Below, one piece after another: positions 1 through 12,164 of a stretch of 64,000 nucleotides of DNA. Below the pieces are notes generated by a model. That model was not told where the DNA came from and did no database searches. It saw nothing but the letters and a program-made list of their open reading frames with translations. Source of the stretch: Hirsutella rhossiliensis (taxonomy: Eukaryota > Ascomycota > Sordariomycetes > Hypocreales > Ophiocordycipitaceae); NCBI RefSeq assembly GCF_020360975.1, contig NW_025408674.1, forward strand, positions 372,001-436,000, given 5' to 3'. Position 1 is the first letter of the stretch, and every line of letters begins with the position of its first letter. The translations under genes were made by a program, and so were the position numbers.

Positions 1-626
1 CGTCGATGACGAGCACATCCTTCTCCTGCCAATCCATTCGAGACTGGCCGTGGATGAACCGCTCCGCCTGTTTCGGCAGCCGCACCCGTCAAGGTCTTTG
101 ACCATGTTCGCGCCCCCTCCCTTGGTCTTTAGTGAACCCGCAGGCGGAGTGGATCGTGATGCCGTTGATCCGCGCCGCCGCAGTCCCCGACGTCGCCGTG
201 ATCAGCAGACGATTCGAAAGGCTCTTTTACTGAACAGCTCGACGAGTGCCTCGATGATTCGCGACTTGCCGGTACCGCCCTCGCCACCGACGAACTGGCG
301 CAGCTGGCAGGCATCGCCCCGTCGGTCTGCTGCATCAAATCGAGCTGGCGGCATATTATCAGAAAAGCGATGGACTGCCTCTTGTTCAGCGTCAGCCGTG
401 TTGCCAACACCTTGCCCGCCGCGAGGAAGGAGGTTGATGGGCCAAACTGAACGTCCATTCCCGCCCCTGCGTCGATAGCGGTCTCGTCGGAGTCGGCCAT
501 CGTCATTTCGACCTCGTCCTCCCGAAACCGGTCATCACCCTTCGCAACGCTGCGCGGCGATCGCTTTCCCAGGCGGCGGGCGTGCTTTGTATCCCTTGGA
601 TCATCCTCTCCTCTCCTTCGAGGCAC
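1..626 (-). pseudogene. Pif1-type Helitron helicase, N-terminal part
   Basis: On the minus strand the piece at 129-626 contains LTLNKRQSIAFLIICRQLD, then after a frame change near 300-330 a Walker A motif GGEGGTGKSRII, the motif LITATSGTAAARINGITIHS, and at the very edge RMDWQEKDVLVID, the start of a Walker B (IDE) motif. These are the first motifs of the SF1 Pif1-family helicase of Helitrons, which unwinds DNA during rolling-circle transposition. The rest lies outside the window. Confidence 0.8.
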
Positions 627-1733
627 TTACCTGCTGCGACTTGATAGCCTTGACCTGATCCTGCGGCGGTAGTGCGGCCCGGAAAATACCCGCCCTGGCA
701 TGCTTAACCGCCTCTCCCTCGTTCGATCAGCGCCGTGGCCTCGAGCTCGGCCGTCGAGCGCAGCGCCGATTGCTGAAACCGACAGAGCTGCTGTATCATT
801 GCCATGAGCTCCGGCGACTTGGCCGTCACCTGATTCGCTCCCACTGCACCTCGGACGACGTCGATGAGCCGCGTTGCGTCTCCGATGCTGTTGGGCTGAT
901 ATGTCGCTGCAGACTCCGCGCCCGCCTCGCCTGCTCCACCCTCCTCGACGTGTGCGACCGTCGGGTCGCCATCGCCGGACGAGGCTGCCCATTGCTTGGC
1001 GTCGCGTTTTGCGTCTTCGGCGGATCGTCGAAGCAGCTGCACGTTGTCGACCAGACATGATATTCTCGGGGCCATAGCGTCTCGAGCCCGCGCCCAGATG
1101 CTGTTGATCTCACCTGTTCCTTCGCCCAGGAAGGACTCCCACGGCACGAACAGCGCAAGATGCTGCACGGCTGCCCTTCAGGGGGTGGGTTAGCCTCTCC
1201 GATAATGCCCGCTGACAGAGCAGTTGCCATACACACCTCCGGTAGCACGACTCGTCATCGTAGGTGAAGTCCTTGCTCAGGTAGCCGTCGAGGCAGACGG
1301 TAGCGTGCTTGCCCGGCCGCCTGAGCACCTGAACCCAGCGTCGTCCCGGCGCCCATCCATCCTCGAAAGACATCTCCCCAAGCCGCCCAGCTCTCGTCGT
1401 TGCCGATGCGTTTCAGTCTGACGATCGATATGTAGTCATACAGGCATAGGCCTTTCAGCAGCTCTCCCGGTGCTGGTACGCCTCGACGTGGGAGATTCTC
1501 AGGCCTTCTTCTTCGACGACGACCGACTCATCCAAGGTGTCATCCGTAGCCGCAGCGCCACTGGCTTCTCGGAGATGCCGCCATCGCCGAAAGACTTCCC
1601 AGTACAGCAGAGAACAGTTCAGGTACGCCCACGCGCTGCTGTCGGTGAACTCGGCCGGATATCCGAGAAGGTGAGCGACGACCTCGACCTGTGATAGCGG
1701 ACGCTCCGTGAACACGCGGTTCGCCACTCTCAT
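627..1733 (-). pseudogene. Helitron linker between Rep and helicase
   Basis: Three minus-strand pieces in different frames continue the Helitron protein. 1455-1733 (RVFTERPLSQVEVVAHLLGY, SAWAYLNCSLLYWEVFRRWR) and 1110-1373 (FEDGWAPGRRWVQVLRRPGK) resemble the region after the Rep tyrosines, including the sentence-like LLGYP and W-rich motifs of fungal copies. 704-1168 is an acidic, alanine-rich spacer. The piece next to the helicase contains QVKAIKSQQ near 640. At least three frame changes are needed to join them. Confidence 0.65.
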
Positions 1734-3330
1734 CAGGAACTGTCGCGTCCTGTTCCCTTGACAGGGTCATCGGTGGCAGCGTCTCCGCCACCGTCCCGCC
1801 CTCCGTTTGCCGTGCCATCACCTGTTGAGGCGGCCAGGAGCTCGGCCGCGGCCGCCACACGCTTCCACACCGGGTCCTCCACCTTGGTCGCGTAGTTCGT
1901 GACATAATAGATGAGGGCCATTGTCTTGCGCTGCGTCGCAATGAAGGAAATATCATGGTTGTGCCGGAGCCCGACAGCAATAGCCTCGTTCCATCGATTG
2001 ACCATGCTGTGTGTCCTCCGGATCTGCAGCACCCCGTCTGCCGTGAGGGCGGTCTTGTCGACTAACCTCCATGGCGCCTTGAACCGGCAGAGGTCCCCTT
2101 CCGCCCTCCTTTGCCCAAGGAATACTTCACACAGGTCGGGCTATGCGTGTGCACCTGCGTCGCGCCGGCACAGAAGTTGGCCTCCTCGATAAACGCGGCC
2201 GAGAACTGCGCGGCGTTGTCCAGCAGGGAACCAATACCGCCCGTCACAGATCGCTCCGCTTGCACGGCGCAAAACTTTCCTGGTCCAGATCCTGCCTTGC
2301 ACGTCAACCCGGCCCCACTTGGCCATCAGAAGAGTACTTCAGGCTCCCGGTGGCACATCTTAGGTAGGCATTCTTACCTCTGAGAAGACGCTATCGATGT
2401 ATCGGACGATTCGCTCGCGATACGCCGCCTGATCCTCCCCGTGGATGTCGGCAAGCATCGAGCTGAGATGCGCGTTCCCGTGCAGCCAGAGCAAGCCGTG
2501 AACATGAAGCGCCCCTCGTTCGTTCGTCTCCACGGCGCCATAGTACTTGCCGATGCGCCCGAATACCGACTCTTCACCGACCTTCACGTAATGATCGAAG
2601 AACAGCTTCATCTCGCGGTGGAAGAACACGGCCGAGCTCATGGGATCCGATATCGCCAGCCGTGCCCGCTTATACGCATCCCCAAGGCCTTCTAAGAACT
2701 CCTCGGCCGCGTCGGGATCGCGTGTGCGGTATGCCGCCAGTCGCAGCTTCACCGGGTTCGTAATGTCGTTCGGGTTGATGGTGAACCAGATGGCCGGCAC
2801 GCCATATCCGACGATGAGCGACTGGATTTTCCGCCGCATATTGAGACGGACCTCTCGACATGGGCTGCCGGTGGCCGTAAAGCGAGAGGCTCCTGAGAAG
2901 CTCCTTCACGTCACCATCGGTCGTCTTACCCGAGCTCTCCAACTCGACCCTCGCCGCCGCTAGCCTTTCTGTGGTCATCGAACGCACGATGCGCTCTACC
3001 TTGCGGAAGTTCTTCCTCCCACACTCAACATGCTGACCCGGCGGTTCCTCGACCGCACCCCATGTTGAAGACGAGAAATGCGAAGATGTGGTGCAGTGCA
3101 AATCGACCACCATGGCGCCGGAGCACGATCTCGGCCCACGCCTGAAGGTTCAAGCTTCGAGACGATACGGGGTCTCCGCGGCCGCCTCTGCCTCGACAGC
3201 CCTGCCTCGCAAGTTGGCCGTGACCTTCCCGCGTCGACCATGGTCTCTTCAACCAGCCTTGGTCCCCAACGCCAAATGGGAACAGGGTCGGGAACGTCCT
3301 GGCAAAGAAGGACGCCTCAAAGGAATCGGT
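1733..3330 (-). pseudogene. Helitron Rep (HUH endonuclease) domain, frameshifted
   Basis: The region begins with FTDSFEASFFARTFPTLFPF and runs through RRHGGRFALHHIFAFLVFN, the usual start of Helitron_like_N. The longest intact piece (2360-2839) contains WFTINPNDI and the two-histidine Rep motif in GALHVHGLLWLHGN. The next piece (1733-2032) contains GLRHNHDISFIATQ and IYYVTNYATK, the tyrosine motif used for strand nicking. So both catalytic motifs of the rolling-circle Rep are recognisable, but in separate frames and separated by a poorly coding stretch (2040-2360). Confidence 0.85.
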
Positions 3331-3394
3331 AAACTCACCCCGCGAAACCCGGATGTATGGCTCACAACCACCGTCGCCACGCCCCGAACCCCGG

Positions 3395-4625
3395 CTAGGG
3401 ACCCGACCCACGCTCTCGGCCCGCACGGCCGTCGTCGGCACCTTCACCAACAGCGTCACAGGCAAACTGCAGCTTCTCCACGTCCGCGACGTCTGGCGGT
3501 CCGTCGAGCGCGAACATGCCAGAAGACGTCACCTCGTTGATCGCTGGAACGTTCTGGTCGGGGCAGGCGTCACTTCCATCGCGAACCGCGCCTTCTCCGT
3601 TGGGCCCGTGACCTTCACCCTGGCCGCCGGCTTCTTGTCCTTGGTTGAGCAGGGCGAAGAGCTCCTCGATCTCCACCGGCCCCTCCTCGTCCACGGCGCG
3701 TTCCGTGGGCGGCACAACGTGCGCCGTCCGCGCTTTCTCCCACCCAGACGGCTCGTTCCGCTCCATACGATCGCACACCGACGACGGTACCCCGTGTATC
3801 GAGTCTCCCAGACAGTGCTTGCAAAGGGGTGCGGGAGCACTTTGGGCCAGCTCCTGCACATTGTTCGGAAACACTGTGATGTGGCCCCTGACATGCCTCG
3901 GATACTTCACGCTCTGTCTCTGCCCGCCCGGAATGCTATATCTCGTGACAAACCCGTAACATGAGTTCAGCGAGATGAGCTTCTCTTCGACCGGCGTCAG
4001 TCCCTTGAGCTCATCGGGGAACATGTGCTCGCAGCCAAGGCGACTGTGAAGGTGGATCGCCGGCGACAGGCTCCTGCGCGCCAGGCATCGGCCACACTCG
4101 GCGCACACCGACACGGACTCGCCCTCAGGAAAGCAACTCCGGCATGAAAATGGTGAGCGGCCGCCCTTTGGTACGCAACTTGACAGCCAATGATCCCATG
4201 TAATCTCCTCAACTCTCTCTCGTACACTTGCGGTAGCACACCATGCAGGTCCGTATCGGCAACGTGCTCGCATCGTGGAACGCCTGATAGAAGTCTCGCA
4301 CCGTCGACACCTTCCTCTCGAGCGGTATTGGCGTGCACCACGTCTGATCGTTAGACAATCTCTCCTTCAAGGCAAAGTCTTCCTCCAAAAAGCGCAGCAC
4401 ACTCGCCAGGTCTTCGGCCTGCAGCTCCCGTCTCCTATGCCTTCCGATTCCACTTCGGACCTGTTTTATCGGGCGCCCATCCCGGCTAGGAAGACGGGCT
4501 CTCTTCTCCCGCCTCCGGGACTGCCTCTGTCCGCGCAGCGAGCCGTCCGCTGCCTCTGCTGCGCCATCGTCCACACCCACCTGTGCCCTTGGCCGCCGAA
4601 CCGGTCCCCGACGGAGCTTGGGCAA
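3395..4625 (-). pseudogene. Helitron N-terminal region with DUF6570-like domain
   Basis: Two overlapping open stretches in different frames (4209-4625 and 3395-4273) form the N-terminal part of the Helitron protein. The second carries cysteine pairs (CxxC near 4,130 and 4,090) and then PDELKGLTPVEEKLISLN and GHITVFPNNVQEL. These are the hallmarks I know from the DUF6570 domain, which commonly precedes Helitron_like_N in fungi. The C-terminal third is acidic (EEGPVEIEELFALLNQ). The shift between the two pieces lies near 4,210-4,270. The role of the domain is not established. Confidence 0.75.
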
Positions 4626-4640
4626 ACCCCATGCAATCGA

Positions 4641-6640
4641 TGCTGCAAATTGCGCCGTTCGTCTTAGGTCTTGGAAAGTCGTATCCTTGGGCTGGATAGG
4701 TCGGAGCGTCGGTCCCCTTTCGAACGAACACCCGGGACACCGCCGGTCGCCGCCTTATCTCCCTGCCCGTCACCTTCAGGACCCCTCTCCTGGGGCAAAA
4801 CGGCCGATGAAGGGCGGACTGTCAGAGCCCACTGCCCCCTGGTCTCCACGTTCTGTAGGCAACACGAACCTCGGAAGCGGACTCGGTGACTGACGTTGCG
4901 CGGAATTTCCGCTGCTGACCAAATTACGGGACTTCCGTGCTCTGCTTGACCGCAAACCGCCTCGCGGCGGTCTTCTCGGCAGTGACTTTGCGATCGCCCT
5001 GCATGCTTTCTCCATGCGGTTTCTTCGACCGCAGACTGCTTAGGCTGAATCAGCCGGAACGTTAATGCTTCATTCGCCACTGATCTGTATCTCCCGAACC
5101 GCCCCAACCTTGTCTCCCGTGCTCCGTGCCCCTCTCGGAGTTGCCCTGTATCATCTCCGCACCCCGAAACAGGCACTCCCCGTTCCTACCCTCTTCTCCA
5201 TCCTCGACTGACAACGAACAGGCTCCACGGTGAGCGGCCGCCTCGCCTAGCTTCCTGCAGGACTGTCCGCCATGCTACTGCCTCCTCGACGTCGACTAGC
5301 GTGGATTGGCAACAGGCTAGAAAGTTTTGGCTCCGGAGCACTTCCACTTGGATAATCTCGCTTCTTGGCGTACACTATTTCTTTCCGAGTGGAAGCTTCC
5401 TAACGATCACTACTCTCATGGCCGTGGCATTTCTTCCCTTATAATGCTTGCCTATGGTACCGAAGCGATGCAATACTACTACCCTTTGTAATCCCCATTT
5501 ACCCTCCCTATGTGCGTCCACCGTCCCGACCCTCGGCTGGTCTCCACGTGCGACCTGCTACCCCAGCTTTGCCAAAGGCGGCCCTTCCATCGCCGTGCTC
5601 TCTTTGCGCACTCCAGCCAATCCCTGGCTACTGCCGACCTCCGGCACATGGGGTGGCCGCGCCAACCGCCCGCCGCACACTTCCAACCATACTCTCCGGC
5701 CCTTCCAACGCCGTCCCACCCACCTTGCGCATCAGTTGCTCCATCAATATCTGCCACTCCACCTCGTCGAGCAACAGCCAAAAGGCTGCCGGCGATAACA
5801 TGTCCACGGTGTCCTCGTGCAACCGGACTACCCGGCTAGGTTTGCTCCTCGCCACCACCAACGTCGCATCAACGGCCTTCATGCTAAAGCGACAGCCAGG
5901 ATCCCCCTGCCTGTCCTCTTGTAGTCGCTAGCCACCGGAGTCTCGACTTGCAAACCCTCTTGGAGAGTTCTCGTGACCAACTCGCATCCTCCTCCTCAGC
6001 TCGTCCCCTATATCCGACTTCACCGTGTCCCAATAGTGGACTCGACACGGTCGGCACCCGCCTCGCTCAGCCGCACGCAATGCCCATCCAACTACCGACG
6101 ACCGTCAAAGGGACCCTGCAATACTACCATAACCTCTTTCTTTCCTTCACTCTCATTCGTTATTGTCGCCTTTGCTATCTACTCCATGCAACGATGACAC
6201 CGAAGGGTACTGCTGGACTTTCTTTCTCCGCAGACTTACCCACACTAACCTTACCGTTCGCCGACCTCCAACTTCTCGCGACATAGCCATCACCCCTACT
6301 CAACTTCCAACCCCCGGCTCCCTACTTCACTCACGACCATAGAACCAGATGGTCGAGACTGTTCAAGAACCTCGCCAGCTCATTCCCGCATACCCCCGCT
6401 TCTAATCTATCACCTAGGTAGCATTCTCTGACTCTTAAGTCTCCCCGACCCTAGCCGCGAGCCCTCTTTCGAGCAGCAAGAAAACCTGCTTTATAGGATG
6501 CCCACCTCCACTCTGCGTAACCCCTCATTTACACTTCCACGGTGACTACATCTGCCATGTTCTCACGATGTCGGCCTCCCAGCTCAACGTCGATACCTCG
6601 TCCTCCCCGCGGCAACCTCTTGACAGCCAGAAAATGCTGG
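4641..6640. other. Degenerate region without a supportable gene
   Basis: C/T-rich sequence on the plus strand with many short open stretches on both strands. None has a recognisable domain or a convincing start and stop. The minus-strand stretch 5628-5882 and the plus-strand stretch 5448-5931 look protein-like in composition but overlap each other, and I cannot choose between them. The left part may be leftover Helitron 5' sequence. Confidence 0.5.
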
Positions 6641-8092
6641 CGCCGACATGTCCATGATGGCCTTTGTCCAGCCCGGCTGCCCGTCTAGGTTCGCCTACCA
6701 GAATGAGCATCGTGTCAAAGGGCTCAACGCAGAAACCCTAGCGAGGGTCTTCCTTCCACGCCCTCATGGCTGTCGACTCCGGGTATGCAGCAATCCGGTC
6801 AGATACTGGCAATCCATCGACCTGCATCTTCTTCAGCCTTAATATTTCCATATACAACCAACAGATAATCTCCTCGGAATGGACCGAGCAATGGTTCTTC
6901 ATGGTCGGCCGTGTTCATCCCTTTGCCCTGACGTGGGAAATCGAGCGACGTGATGGCTTGGAGTCGGACGATGATAACATCACAGAATACACCGTCCCCG
7001 CGCTTATAGTCCGCGATCACAGCTACCAACCGTGAGTCTATGCTCCAAATCTCTGTCGCCACTGCCCTCCCTGACGATATCCATAGAATTGTCACTCGCA
7101 CCTCAGCTCGGTGGATACTTTCCCAACGATACAACCCATTGTCTCCTTCACGGGACCTGTCATCGGCTCCGGCCGCGACCTCCTGCATGGAAACTCGGCT
7201 GCGGCCCTGACGACACCCAGCTGAGCTGCTGCGGCTTTGTCCAGCTCTCCACCTTTATTTGTCCTGGGATTCCCGGCAAACCCCTTCAAGGGCTTTCGCC
7301 CTTCCAAGTTTTCGTCATCTTCCCATTCACGCTAATCCTTGACCTCCCTATGCAAGAAGATGACCGAGAGGCGCGACAGCCAGTTCCAGTCGAACGCTCT
7401 CTTCACCTGTACGGGCAAAATCGCCGGCTTACTGGATCACCAGATCATGAAACATGCCCCGGCTTTCGACCAAGACTATATCTTCATCGTCGTCCCCGAC
7501 ACGTGGACTTTCCACGACAAGGCCATGTCCGACCAGGCTTCTGCAACACAACTACTGCCGACGACACCCAAGAGCGCGGTCGGCAATCCCTCGGACTATA
7601 GCGTTGCGTTGGCCAGGTTTACCTCTACGAAGAAACCCAAGGCCGCCCAAAGCCCCGCCTCCCCCACGCCGCATGCTTCTGGCCCAGTCGATCCTTATGC
7701 TGGCATCAAGTCGGTCAATGCCCGATCCCTACCAAACCCCAACCAAGAGACCGCGACTTTCTCCCGAAACTTCCACCATAATCACAGACTGTGACGGTCA
7801 AGACTCCCAAATCCGATACCTCCTCCTTTCTGTCCCCGGAAGACCCCGCAGAGTCAGAGACGGACACCGAACAGGTCAATCACCAAGACACATCCGCCTC
7901 TGGCTCTATCAGACCTCCCGCGTCGATATCTTCCCGACCACTGCGCGCCCGACGTCCGCCCAAGAATATTCTCTAAACTTTAAAGCTTCAAACGAAACAA
8001 TACAACATGACAACATGTCTCATCATCCTCAAAATCAACTGCCAAAGGCTCGAATAGCACATTCTCTTCTCTTCTTGTTCTCCTTTTCATGA
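6640..8092 (+). pseudogene. Unrecognised coding remnant
   Basis: I do not recognise this gene. The best coding stretch is 7339-7794, with FTCTGKIAGLLDHQIMKH, DQDYIFIVVPDTWTFHDKA and then a Pro/Ser/Lys-rich tail. The central hydrophobic-aromatic block looks like a folded domain rather than a chance translation. A second stretch upstream (6766-7035, with YNQQIISSEWTEQWFFMVGR) is in the same orientation but a different frame, and stop codons lie between them. The short frame 7791-7976 (acidic and Pro/Ser-rich) may continue the tail. It sits between Helitron remains and a broken RasGEF and could be captured Helitron cargo or an independent relic. Confidence 0.35.
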
Positions 8093-9190
8093 AGACGATC
8101 AAGTCAAAACTTCCCCAATATACTCCTTATTCTGTTTATACCTACGACTTATACCGGTAGCACATGTAAATTTTCCGAGCCTTCCACTCGCCCAGACATG
8201 CATTACCCACTCACATCTCTCTTCAACCCTGCCGTCTCTCCACGCCCTTTGAGTTTGCGCCTTTTTAAACCAAAATTTCCTCCAGCGGCCTAGCCTGCCT
8301 TCCCGACGCTCTGTCTCGGTTTCACTCACGATAATGCTCTACGTCTCTCGCCGTGTCTCGTATCTCGACCTCACTCTTCTTCCTGTCTCCTATCTACTGT
8401 CGCCAACTCTCTCTTCTGTAGCCAACTCTTCTCCGGTTCTCTTGTCGCCAAATTTCGTTCCGAAAGGCTTCTTTGCGCGAGCCGCGGCTGGCGAGCCTTC
8501 CTCTCGTTTTACGTTCCATAACCGCACAACGGGTAAAGTACGTCGATTCTAAGCAATGTAATTGGCCAATTTCGCACCGGTCCAGGGTAGTCATCTCCTC
8601 TTAATTATTGACATCAAGTACTTGACAACTTGACACTCTTGCAACTTGATTGATTGACGACAGCTATTAAACTTGACTTGAGAACTTGACTTGATGGGAA
8701 GTCAAACTTGATTGAGACTTGTCAAGTTCGAGCTTGATTGTTAGCCACACTGATTCTGTCCAACACTCGCACTGACTATTCGACAATTTTCGCGACTCTG
8801 GAGTATCCCTTTTTCACATATCCATCAATGGTCACATCAACGTGTTTTACATATGCTCCTAATTTCACTGGGCTGTTCATTAAGGCACTCCCTATCCGAG
8901 AATATATTTTTTAACACTCAGATGCGTGTATCTTGTGGAAAACTCTGGTATGTGGAGAGCTAAGACTTTGGCGAAATCATCATCCCAGCCACTCTTCCAC
9001 CCTATAGCCTACGAACCGTAGAGAAATTCCGTTCAAATTGTGTATGATTCTATTGAGCGTGGCGTAATGCTTTCCTCGGCCAGGTTTTATCTTTCTATCG
9101 TGTTGTAGGACACGCGTTGTGTTCATCTTGACTCACGCCCAAAATCATTGACGTCGAAGCCACGATAAGTTCCTCTCGCATCTAGGCTCT
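8093..9190. other. Non-coding stretch with CTTGA repeat
   Basis: No gene is supportable here. 8,099-8,600 is C/T-rich with only chance frames. A CTTGA-rich repeat lies at 8,611-8,742 (listed separately). 8,760-9,190 is more AT-rich than the flanks and leads directly into the truncated RasGEF, so it could hold decayed upstream exons of that gene, though I see no recognisable SH3 domain. Confidence 0.5.
8611..8742. repeat. Irregular CTTGA/ACTTGA repeat tract
   Basis: The hexamer ACTTGA (and its complement TCAAGT) recurs about ten times in 130 bp with irregular spacing, in arrangements such as ACTTGACTTGAGAACTTGAC. It is not a clean tandem array. No open frame crosses it. It may be a degraded minisatellite or a transposon subterminal repeat. 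Confidence 0.7.
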
Positions 9191-11619
9191 TTCATCGGCA
9201 GGCTGAACCTGCAGTCGCATTCGCGGCCCGAGCTCGCACTCGCCATCAAATTATCAGCCACGTCAGGTGGGGAGCTCTTGGCCGTCATTGACAGTGTCTG
9301 CGCATACAACAGCTCGAGCCTCAACGCCCTCGGTCATGTCCGGGTGGCCATGTTTGAGCGGATCAAGACCATGGTGCTGTCCGCCCGCGACATTTTGGGT
9401 CACTCGACCACGGAGGATGGCTCGGACCTCATCATGCCCAACGACAACGCTACGCTGCTCATGGCGGCCACAGGCTGCGTGCGGGCCGCCGGTGAATGCG
9501 TTGCCCAGGCCAAGGCGGCCGTCGAGAGGGTGGGGAACTTCGAGTTTGAGCTGGGCGAGAACACCCTGGGAATCGATTTGAGCGTCCTCGATGCCGTCAT
9601 GCAGGAGCGAACCAGGACCCCGTCGGTCACGGGCCGGTCCGATGCCACCAGCCCTGCCGAGTCTTGCAACGCTGCTGAGCCGCCGCAGCCGAGGCGGCGG
9701 ACACTCGGCGCGGTCGACAAGCCGCTGCCTCGGGTTCCCAAGCGCAGCCTCCCCACGGAGCAGCATCATCCGCCGAGCCGCGCTCCCGGTTCTTCCCGGC
9801 GGCGTCGGTTCACGATAACAACGTTTCGAGCGCAGCGTCGTCCATCTCGTCGGCCCGACCCGCCCCCGGTCCTCGGACTGCGGGCTCCACCGCTCCCTAT
9901 CCCGCCGATCGCATGTCGGGCGCTGATGCCTTGAGGAGCGAGCAAGAAATGCACTCGCGATTCGATGTCCTCGCGGCCTCGAGTGCTGGGAGCACCGCGA
10001 CGTACCTGAGCCGAGACTCGAAAGCCAGTCTTGTCTTGCAGACGTCGACGAGGGCCACCACGCCGGATCATGGCCTGGGGCCGCGCAGCCAGCCGTCCAT
10101 GTCGGAACTGAGCATGACGGGCAGCTTCTCGCAAGCCGAAGAGGCCGATGATGTCGAAACAAGGCTCGTCGAGAGAACCTATGCGCACGAACTGATGTTC
10201 AACAAGGAGGGCCAGGTCACCGGCGGCTCCTTGCCAGCGCTGGTTGAGCGGCTCACTACCCACGAGTCCACGCCCGATGCTGCCTTTGTCTCCACCTTTT
10301 ACCTCACCTTTCGGCTCTTCTGCACGCCGGTCAAGCTGACACAGACCCTCATCGAACGCTTCGAATACGTGGGCGAATCCCCTCACATGTCGGCACCCGT
10401 CCGCCTCCGAGTGTACAACGCCTTCAAGGGCTGGCTCGAGTCTCACTGGAGGGAGCAGACCGACCGGGCGGCGCTGAAACTCATCATTTCTTTTGCCGAG
10501 GAGAGACTTGGCGCCGTGCTCCCTACGGCCGGGCCCCGGCTCCTCGAGCTGGCCAAGCGAGTTTCCGAACATGGCTTGCTGGTACCCCGGCTGGTGTCGT
10601 CGATGGGCAAGACAAACACGGCCATTGCCCAGTATGTGCCCGCGGACACGCCGCTACCCCAGCCGGTCATCTCCAAAAGCCAGCTGCACACGCTGAACTC
10701 CTTCAAGGCGGGGGGCAGCACGCCGACTCTACTGGACTTTGAGCCCCTGGAGCTGGCCCGCCAGCTGATTATCAGGCAGATGGCCATATTCTGCTCCATT
10801 CTGCCGGAAGAGCTGCTTGCCTCACAGTGGATGAAGAACGGCGGAGCCGAAGCGCGGAACGTCAAAGCCATGTCGTCTCTGTCGACGGACCTGTCCAACC
10901 TGGTGGCCGAGACGATTCTCCAGCACCACGAGATCAAGAAGCGCGCGGCCGTCATTAAGCAGTGGATCAAGATTGCCCACCACTGCCTGGAGCTCCACAA
11001 CTACGACGGCCTGATAGCCATAGTCTGCAGCCTCAACAGCAGCACCATCAGCCGCCTGCGCAAGACTTGGGATTCCATCTCGTTCAAGCATAAGGAGATG
11101 CTGCGTGCCATGCAGGAAATCGTTGAGCCGTCGCAGAACCACAAGGTGCTGCGGACGCGGCTGCACGACCACGTCCCGCCATGCCTCCCTTCTCGGCATG
11201 TACTTGACCGACCTGACTTTTGTCGACATCGGCAACCCTGCCACCAAGCAGATGTTGCTGGGCACCGAGCCCGATGACGCGGGCGCTGGCGGCTTAACCG
11301 TTGTCAACTTTGACAAGCACTGCCGAACCGCCAAGATTATCGGGGAGCTTCAGGATTCCAAATCTCCTACCGGCTGATGGAGGTGCCCGATATGCAGGAC
11401 TGGCTTGGTGCGCAGATCCGGCGGGTTCGCGACGGCGACCAAGGAAACGGGCAAGTCACGTACTATCGCAAGAGCTTGCTTTTGGAGCCGCGCGAGTCGG
11501 CTCACCGCCGAGAAAATGAGCCACCGATGCCCATTTCGACGGGATCAGGGGCTTCGTGTGCGGGTCTGTTTGCGTGGATGTCCTGCGATCGAGGTGGCCA
11601 GACCCCTACTCCGGCTTGA
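9191..11619 (+). pseudogene. Ras guanine-nucleotide exchange factor (Cdc25-type), broken
   Basis: Ras GEFs load GTP on Ras at the membrane, upstream of cAMP/PKA and MAPK signalling. The reading starts in mid-protein at FIGRLNLQSHSRPELALA (9191), so the usual N-terminal SH3 part is missing. Frame 2 runs to about 9,790, then frame 1 to about 11,190. That part carries the RasGEF_N module (YAHELMFNKEGQVTGGSLPA, about 10,180-10,480) and the Cdc25 catalytic domain from LELARQLIIRQMAIFCSILP (10,750). The catalytic core MYLTDLTFVDIGNP is in frame 2 near 11,200, and SYRLMEVPDMQDWLGAQI returns to frame 1 at 11,353. At least three indels (about 9,790, 11,190, 11,350) interrupt it. The C-terminus runs into the A1 repeat. 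The high GC and well-preserved domain suggest recent inactivation. Confidence 0.88.
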
Positions 11620-11639
11620 GGACAAACCGAAGTCCCCCG

Positions 11640-11795
11640 TCTCGCGAAGGAGCGAGCAAAAGTGGGCATAAACGTGGATAAAGGGACTTTTTGAAGGTCG
11701 AGTATCATACGATCAGATATTATGTTAATCGCTCTCTCCCCGGTTGCCTCCTTTCTCGTCCAAACAGCCCCTTTTATATCCCTCCAAGCTTCTCC
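11640..11795 (-). repeat. Hairpin-bearing repeat, copy A1
   Basis: One of three related copies (also 14,422 and 23,746), all in the same orientation. Read on the minus strand it has a TATA-like box (GGGATATAAAAGGGG, about 11,770-11,785), about 100 nt of leader, ATGCCCACTTTTG and then a hairpin (CTCGC-GAAGGA-GCGAG, 11,641-11,656). A1 and A2 align over roughly 130 bp, including GTCCAAACAGC. It resembles a promoter plus 5' leader of an unidentified mobile element. It abuts the 3' end of the broken RasGEF. Confidence 0.6.
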
Positions 11796-12164
11796 CAAGT
11801 TGATATCCCGTTTTCAGGTATAGTATACATTCTATCAGGAAGAGGGCACTTCTTGCCACTTACTGAAGGCCACGTAAGTCATCTACGTCAGCAAACATCA
11901 GCTCCATCTCCCCGATCAAATAGCTCTTCTAGCTATGAGATCGATAGTTCAGTCTCTCGAGGTCCCCGAGCCAGTAATAGCTATGCCGGACTCCTCAAAG
12001 GGTCCCCGTTCGAATAGGAGATCCCCCGGACCCCTCAGTGGTCCAGGAAAAAGAAAGAACAGTCTGCAGACTTCCCTTCTTACCTGGTTCCAAGCTGTAT
12101 TACCTAGAGAGATCTAGAGACGTCAACTCGTTCGGACCTTCTTCTCGACAGATTTTATAGAATC

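Larger units (their letters stand above)
1..4640 (-). mobile_element. Helitron-like element, decayed, cut by left window edge
   Basis: Reading leftwards on the minus strand there is a conserved N-terminal region, a DUF6570-like block, a HUH Rep (Helitron_like_N) domain, a long linker and the start of a Pif1-type helicase. That is the order of a fungal Rep-helicase Helitron protein. The reading frame breaks many times, so the copy is not functional as it stands. The helicase continues beyond position 1, so the 3' end and its hairpin are not in the window. The 5' terminus was not found; recognisable protein ends near 4,640. The parts are listed separately. Confidence 0.85.

Noticed and set aside
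9263..10162. Long minus-strand open frames opposite the RasGEF gene
   Set aside because: They lack any domain and are complements of the GC-rich RasGEF coding frame.
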